Source of the DNA: Chamaecyparis obtusa
Lineage: Eukaryota; Streptophyta; Pinopsida; Cupressales; Cupressaceae
Assembly: GCA_027943335.1 (NCBI GenBank)
Contig: BSBK01007741.1
Span: 248,001 to 312,000, forward strand
DNA: 64,000 bases
Direction: 5' to 3'
The first letter of the stretch is position 1; every line of letters begins with the position of its first letter. Of this stretch, positions 58,501 to 64,000 are shown in pieces. The notes beneath the pieces are model-generated. The model was not told the DNA's origin. It did no database searches and saw nothing but the letters and a program-made list of their open reading frames with translations. The position numbers were made by a program, and so were the translations under genes.

Positions 58501-58880
58501 AAGAGCTAGCATTGATTTCACAAGCTAACATAAGGACAGACTGGATTATAGACAGTGGTTGCTCACACCACATGACAAGTGATAAAGGTAGATTTGTTCA
58601 TTTGGACAAATACAATGGAGGTATGGTTAGATTTGGAGACAAAACTCCTAAACCTATAGTTGGTAGAGGAGCCATCACTCTGGATGGAGAGAATAGTATT
58701 GATGATGTTCTTTATGTTGAGGGTTTGAAACACAAGCTTCTTAGTGTTGGACAGTTACTTAGTAAAGGCTATCAATTGGAGTTCAAAGATGAAAAATGCA
58801 TAATTAACAAAAAAGATGGTGTTATGATTGCATCAGGCACAAAGACAAGAGGTAATATTTTTCAGCTCAATTCAGAAGTA
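58501..58880 (+). CDS. Protease of element F (open)
   Basis: Same open frame: NIRTDWIIDSGCSHHMTSDK with D-S-G intact, VRFGDKTPKPIVGRGAITL, DVLYVEGLKHKLLSVGQLL and KCIINKKDGVMIASGTK. It would cut the polyprotein. No visible defect. Confidence 0.9.
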
Positions 58881-59815
58881 AGTTTTTTTGTTGCTAAAGT
58901 TGATGATAGTTGGTTGTGGCATAGAAGACTATGTCATATCAATTTTCATAACATAGTAAAGATAACCAATGTAAAGGCAGTAAGAGATCTACCTAACATA
59001 GCAAAACCAATTGATACTATATGCAGAGAATGTGTGATGGGGAAGCATGTGATAAATTCATTTAGGAGCAAGCACAATTCAATAGAGAACAAGTTAGATC
59101 TGATCCATATAGATCTATGTGGTCCCACTCAAACAAGATCATACTATGGTGAAAGGTATTTCATTTTTTTGTTGATAATTATACTAGGATGATGTGTGTT
59201 ACGTTATTAAGAGATAAATTAGAAGCACTTGATAAGTTCAAAATATTCAAAGGTAAGGTTGAAAATGAATCTGGATTAAAGATAAAATGTTCAAGATTGG
59301 ATAGAGGAGAATTCACCGCTGACAGATTTTATGAGTACTATGAAGAACATGGCATAAAGAGATAGTTAAGTGCAACTAGAACACCTCAGCAAAATGGAAT
59401 TGTAGAGAGAATGAATAGGATCATCCTTGATACAGCGTGCACCATTATGATAGAAGGAAAAATTGCACACACTTATTAGAGAGATGCAGTCAATACAACA
59501 GTCTATACCATCAATAGAATTCAATTAAGGCCCGGCGCAAACAAAACACCTTATGGGCTATGGTTTGGTAATGTTCCCATAGTGACATACTTAAAAATCT
59601 TTGGAAGCAAGTGCTACATCAAGAGGGATGAAGCAGTAGGCAAGTTTGATGCAAGAAGTGATGAAGGTATTTTTCTTGGTTACTCTACTAAAAGTAAAGC
59701 TTATAGATGTTTCAATTTAAGATTGAAAAAGATCATTGAAAGTGCTCATGTAAAGATTGATGAAAAGTTTATGATTCAAGAAAGATATCATGATTACTCA
59801 CCCATGATTGAATAA
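58881..59815 (+). pseudogene. Integrase of element F
   Basis: WLWHRRLCHINFHNIVKI and DTICRECVMGKHVINSF (HHCC), IHIDLCGPTQTRSYYGERYF with the first Asp; then a run of T at 59164-59170 has lost one base and shifts the frame. It resumes as VDNYTRMMCVTLLRDKLEAL, CSRLDRGEFTADRF (second Asp), TPQQNGIVERMNRIILD (Glu), and the C-terminal YLKIFGSKCYIKRDE, DARSDEGIFLGYSTKSKAYR. Stops at about 59363, 59477 and 59813 are TAG or TAA in place of Gln or Trp. Confidence 0.93.
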
Positions 59816-60111
59816 GAACCTAGACCCTCTACAAGTGAGACAGTTATTGAAGAAATGTTTGACAGTATTGATTTGTTATTCAATGACCCTGAGACAAGTG
59901 AAGAAAATACTCCTAAAGCTGATGAGTTAGTATCACCCAAAGTTCCAAAGTTTACATCAAGAAATTATTCCAAGGCAGACATCATTAGAGATCAGAGCGG
60001 GAAAGTATTAACTAGATCACAAGCAAAGAACTCAGTTAACAATGAAGCGGTATGTTTACTATCTCAGATTGAACCTTTAAGTGTTGAAGATGAATGTAAT
60101 AATTCAGATTA
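59816..60111 (+). pseudogene. Acidic linker between integrase and RT of F
   Basis: PRPSTSETVIEEMFDSIDLL, NDPETSEENTPKADELVSPK and DIIRDQSGKVLTRSQAKNSV: the Ser/Glu/Pro-rich linker found in copia polyproteins before RT, ending CNNSD and a stop at about 60110. Confidence 0.8.
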
Positions 60112-61080
60112 GCATGATGCTATGAAAGAAGAACTTGATCAAATTGTTAAGAATGACACTTGGAAACTGATCCCTAGACCTAGTGATAAAAATGTGATTG
60201 GAACAAAGTGGATATTCAGAAATAAGATGAATGAAGATAGTACAGTAGTAAGAAATAAAGCAAGATTAGTATGTAAAGGATATGCGCAAAGAGAAGGCAT
60301 TGATTATTCAGACACATTTGCACCTGTGAGTAGATTAGAAGCTATTAAGTTGTTTTTAGCTTATGCTATAGTTAAAAACTTCAAATTTTATCAAATGGAT
60401 GTCAAATCAGCATTCTTGAATGGAGACTTGAAAGAAGAAGTATACATTGAGTAGCCTGAAGGATTCACCTTATCAGACAGACCTGATATGGTATGTAGAT
60501 TCAAGAAAGCCCTCTATGGACTTAAGCAAGCCCCTAGAGCATGGTATGAGAGACTAGATGGATACTTAACAAAGATTGGATTCAAGAAAGGAGTAGTAGA
60601 TTGTAATCTATTCATTAGAGAGACATATGAAGGTTTGCTTCTTGTAGCTATATTTGTTGATGGCATTATCTTTGGAGGTAATGACAAACTTAGCGCTGAA
60701 TTTGCCAAAGAAATCCAAAATGAGTTTTAGATGAGTATGATTGGTCCTATCAAGTACTTTTTGGGACTAAATGTGCAGCAAACAGAAAATGGAATTTTTA
60801 TTAATTAATCAAAGTATGTGAAAGAGATACTGCAGAAATTCAAGATGGATGATTGCAAGCCAGTGGGAACTCCTATGATCACTGGATGCTAGCTTACAAA
60901 AGAAGATGACTCACCAACAGTAGATATAACATTGTATAAGTGTATGATTGGTAAACTCATATATCTTACTCAGACTAGACCTAATATTTGCAATGTAGTT
61001 GGCATAGTTGGAAGATTTGTAGCAGAGCCTAAGAAAAGTCACCTCATGGTATTAAAAAGAATATTCAGATACTTGCAAGG
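60112..61080 (+). pseudogene. Reverse transcriptase of element F
   Basis: [79 protein letters not shown], then the catalytic region AIFVDGIIFGGNDK at 60653-60664, with YVDD changed to FVDG. Then KYFLGLNVQQTENGIFI, GTPMITGC and TRPNICNVVGIVGRFVAEPK. Stops at about 60452, 60728, 60807 and 60888 replace Gln. The frame is otherwise continuous from 59582. Confidence 0.94.
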
Positions 61081-61130
61081 GACTATAGATTATGGTCTAT
61101 GGAAGGGACTATAGATTATGGTCTATGGTA
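61079..61130 (+). repeat. 26-bp tandem duplication in RNase H of F
   Basis: GGGACTATAGATTATGGTCT plus TATGGAA is present twice in a row. 26 is not a multiple of three, so it shifts the frame at the RT/RNase H junction. Confidence 0.95.
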
Positions 61131-61632
61131 TCCTAATTTAAAAAATGTTGAGCTTCATGTGTACACTGATGCAGATTGGGCAGGACATGTTGATGATAGA
61201 AAGAGTCCTTCAAGAGGAGTAGTGTTTCTTGGTGATAGGCTTGTCACTTGGACAAGAAAGAAACAAAATTGTATTTCTCAGTCAACAACAGAAGCGGAGT
61301 ATGTTGCAGCAGCCTTGAATTGTTCTACAATTGTTTGGATCAAGTAGATGATAAAAGATTTTGGAATTCAGATTGATTATCCTATTTTTATTCACTGTGA
61401 TAACACTAGCACTATCAATATGTCAAAGAACCATGTGATGCATGCAAAGACAAAGCACATTGAGATCAAGTATCACTTCCTAAGAGAGAAAGTGGTAGAG
61501 AAAGAAGTCAAGTTGGACTATGTGAGTACTAAAGAACAGTTGGTAGATATATTCACAAAGCCCTTGCCTAAGGATACTTTTGAGTATCTCAGGGGGAAGT
61601 TGGGAGTAATTCCCTTCCCTATTTCTGCCTAG
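61100..61632 (+). pseudogene. RNase H of element F
   Basis: ELHVYTDADWAGHVDDRKSP, FLGDRLVTWTRKKQNCISQS, TTEAEYVAAALNCSTIVWIK, one TAG stop, FIHCDNTSTINMSKNHVM, HAKTKHIEIKYHFLREKVVE and DIFTKPLPKDTFEYLRGKLG. Catalytic acidic residues (TDADW, TEAEY, CDNTS) are kept. Ends at 61632; the spacer to the 3' LTR is non-coding with GGGGGAG words. Confidence 0.94.
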
Positions 61633-61972
61633 AGAAAGAAGGAAAGGCATCAGTCATTTGGGACTGGTGGAAGGTTGACTACTCTACCTCAGGAGTAGGA
61701 CCGGTGCTTACAATGAATGGCACCCTTTTCCATTGATGTCAAAGGGGGAGTATATATAGAGTCATGAAAAATAGAAGAGGAATAATATACTAAGGGGGAG
61801 CAGCATTCAGTTATGACAGCAGTACAGTTGAGGAAATGAAGAATATTAGAAAATATTGCAGCAGATGAAGGATTCATCTTTGGGGGATTTTTGAAGAGGA
61901 AATGGAGAATGATATAAAAGAAATATTCATTTGGGTTGGTGGTGGTTTTTCATTCCACATGTTGCCATCAAT

Positions 61973-61984
61973 GCCAAAGGGAGA
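61973..61984 (+). other. Polypurine tract of element F
   Basis: CCAAAGGGAGA directly before the LTR start TATT at 61985. Confidence 0.88.
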
Positions 61985-63297
61985 TATTCTTGGAGATTTT
62001 CCAGTAGGCCAGTACTGACTGTATGTTTGTCATTAATGACAACATATGGAAAGTAGCATGCATGGAGGTCTTATACAATAAGTTTTCTATATATGTAGCA
62101 TGGACATGATATCAACATGATATCATGGGCGCAAAGGTTAACTGTTAGCACAGACAGTTATATTGCAGTTGGTGTCATCAATGTTCCTGATAGAGTAACA
62201 GACAGTGTCCTATGTATGATCATCTGTAAAATTATCCTATGGACATTCGCCCTTGGATTTATGTTGAAGACATGTTAGTGATGTTAATTTCATGGATGCA
62301 TAGTCTGATGATGAATGCAAGAGAAGTTATGCAGTCGTTATTTGCCAGTAGCAATTTCCAGTGTTTGTTCAGAAGAGCTGATAGAGATTTTATTGGTTCT
62401 TGAGTTGTGCCTATCTTGAGGATATGTGCCCATGGAGTTAAGCTTGGAGAAGTGTTATTGAGGTTTAGTTATGAGTGCATGAGTTAATTCAGCTTACAGA
62501 GAAAGTTTCAATTATTTTGGTAGAGCCAAAGGTGTGTAGCGTGCATCTACAATTATTTTATTAGACAGGTCCCAAAATGAGTTGCGTGCATAATAGAGCT
62601 GACATAATATTTTTTGGAGTTTATTATGGTTTCTCCAATATGATTTCAAGCTCGTTCTAATAGGTTGACTTGATTATATCATTTGGAGGAAAGATATTTA
62701 TAGGTAGTCATTTGTGATTGCTAAAGTGTGGTTCATGGTTGATTAAGAAAAGCAGAGCAGAGTGTGCGAGTGGCGGAACCATCAGAAGAAGGTCTATGTG
62801 ACCAAGTAGAGTACTTGTGCTATTCATTGGAACTGATCTAGATAGTAGGTCAAAGTGCAGTTCACCAAAATCTAGATATATTGTATATTTTTTATTCAGA
62901 AGGTTGTAGCCTTCACCCATTTGAGTAGTGAGCTCTCAGACAGTGTGTCCTCTCCCCTAATAGGGAATATTATAAAATAATCCTAATAGGGTCCGACCCT
63001 TGACCAGGTCTACTATACTTAATATATTGTAAAGCTACTCCTAACATGGTAAAGGATCTTCTAGCAAAGATCATTATACACTAGTAGAGAATATTAGTGG
63101 GTATCAAGTCCCACCAAGGTTTTTACCTATTTGGGTTTCCCCGTAACCTAAATATTGGTGTTGTGTTCATGTGTTCTTTCATTGTGTTTATGCTTTAAGT
63201 TTAAGTATACTTAATTGGATAAAGAATTGAATCTTGTAGATAACTGATTCACCCCCCCCGCCCCCCTCTCAGTTATCTCTTGGGACTATTCCTAGCA
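61985..63297 (+). repeat. 3' LTR of element F
   Basis: 1313 bp, TATTCTTGGAGATTTT to CTATTCCTAGCA. Diverged from the 5' copy by many substitutions and by one segment of about 75 bp at about 62530-62608 that the 5' copy lacks. Confidence 0.93.
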
Positions 63298-63482
63298 TTG
63301 ACTGAGTGAAAGAAATAAATGAAACTAATGACTTCCAACTAAAGATGATGAGTTAGACAATTGTGAATGATTTTGAGGTTAAAGATAATGTTTTTTATGA
63401 TGATCAAATGGTTGACAAAATTCAAGGATGATCGGATGAAGGAGAATGAAACATGTTACTGACACAACTCTGAGGAAGGTTA

Positions 63483-64000
63483 TGTTAAATTTGAGATCAA
63501 GAGTAAATGGCTTTTAAAATTTTCTTATATAACCTAGATATATATTATGATGATATACTTTATTACTATGATACTGAGATATGACAATATCGTTCTTTGA
63601 ACAATATATTACTCTTCACTGGTGTACATAGCTTTTATTTTTCTTCTCCATACTTAGCACTTGTTGATTTCGATATAGATTATTTGTCTTACAAGAATAT
63701 CACTAAATTATTTTATATCAATATTGATCTACAATTGATATCTAATATGGAAACTCAATATTCAATATTGATATCAATATCAATATAATTAGTATGTTGT
63801 TTAATATGAATTGGTTGTCACTGTTACATGATGCATTACTATTCTATCGTTGTCTGTATTATATCCTAAATTCTATATTCACTAACATTTATATGGGATT
63901 GGGAGAGTAAAAGAGGTCACGTCTATGAAAGATGTGACTCTTTGAGGAGTTACACCTTTCATAGGCATGGCTCTTCATACCACCATCCACTCACATTAGC
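63483..64000. other. Unassigned sequence with palindromes and a hairpin
   Basis: No gene. AT-rich, with ATATTGATATCAATAT-type palindromes near 63755-63785 and a strong imperfect hairpin at 63914-63973. Confidence 0.5.
63914..63973. repeat. Inverted repeat, 27-bp arms, 6-nt loop
   Basis: Arm 63914-63940 (GTCACGTCTATGAAAGATGT then GACTC) pairs with 63947-63973 (GAGTTACACCTTTCATAGG then CATGGCTC) with a few mismatches; the loop is TTTGAG. Confidence 0.8.

Larger units (their letters stand above)
56213..63297 (+). mobile_element. Element F: Ty1/copia element, nearly complete
   Basis: LTRs 56213-57440 and 61985-63297 flank a plus-strand gag-pol. A perfect TTGAC duplication (56208-56212 and 63298-63302) marks insertion into the 3' LTR of D. 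The LTRs start TATT (TGTT expected); the 3' one ends GCA. The primer-binding site and polypurine tract are present. Decay is light: one 1-bp deletion, one 26-bp tandem duplication and about nine stops. Confidence 0.96.
40776..63482 (+). mobile_element. Element D: Ty1/copia element carrying five nested insertions
   Basis: Without its insertions D is about 6.85 kb. The 5' LTR starts TGATAG at 40776 and ends at 48137; the 3' LTR starts TGATAT at 55813. Gag (48201), protease, integrase, RT and RNase H follow in copia order. Later insertions are E, a 578-bp unit, a solo LTR, a TRIM and F, at the positions given for each. The 3' LTR loses similarity after 63482, about 0.9 kb short of the 5' LTR. 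The family is related to element F. Confidence 0.9.
55813..63482 (+). repeat. 3' LTR of element D (split by F, truncated)
   Basis: Pieces 55813-56212 and 63298-63482 match the 5' LTR pieces up to GAGGAAGGTTA, after which the sequence is unrelated. About 0.9 kb of the LTR including its CA end is missing, so no target duplication for D can be found. Confidence 0.85.

Overview
The window is plant nuclear DNA made almost entirely of decayed, nested LTR retrotransposons. I see no host protein-coding gene, no intact tRNA or rRNA gene and no CRISPR array. The element types (Tat-like Ty3/gypsy with an archaeal-type RNase H, a chromodomain gypsy, several Ty1/copia families, a TRIM) point to a seed plant with a large genome. 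Old layered insertions, very long LTRs and heavy decay would suit a gymnosperm such as a conifer, but that is inference; the species cannot be read from the sequence.

Layout. (1) 1-18789, minus strand: Ty3/gypsy element A. Its 3' LTR (1-3773) is cut by the window edge; its 5' LTR (11774-18789) is unusually long and carries a long accessory reading frame (ORF1, 16514-13034). The internal region reads gag, zinc knuckle, protease, archaeal-type RNase H, RT, degenerate gypsy RNase H, integrase. A 781-bp TIR transposon sits between protease and RNase H, and a copia solo LTR (17428-17810) sits in the 5' LTR. (2) 18790-24350: unassigned sequence with a Pro/Gln/Ser-rich broken ORF and two tandem-repeat blocks. 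(3) 24351-29311, minus: copia element B, same LTR family as the solo LTR in A. (4) 29312-33804: unassigned, with minisatellites and a run of six AT palindromes. (5) 33810-40347, plus: copia element C with perfect GTGAT target duplications but no RT or RNase H. (6) 40723-40775: a 5S rRNA-like fragment cut by the next element. (7) 40776-63482, plus: copia element D, the host of five later insertions: chromovirus E (41164-47031) in its 5' LTR, a 578-bp insertion with 12-bp target duplications (49323-49900), a 1956-bp solo LTR (50178-52133), a 335-bp TRIM (52956-53290) and copia F (56213-63297) in its 3' LTR. (8) 63483-64000: unassigned, with a strong hairpin.

How the parts relate. Removing each insertion in D's coding region together with one copy of its target duplication rejoins the reading frame, so insertion order can be read directly. 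The same holds for the TIR transposon in A. Copy F is the youngest-looking element: its gag-pol needs only one single-base deletion, one 26-bp duplication and about nine stop codons to explain its decay. In several elements the stops are mostly TAG in place of CAG or TGG, as expected for deamination of methylated cytosine in silenced repeats.

The most unusual items are the accessory ORF inside the giant LTR of A, the RNase H placed upstream of RT in A, the minimal 335-bp TRIM, the in-frame unknown segment replacing RT in C, and the palindrome array at 32.7 kb.
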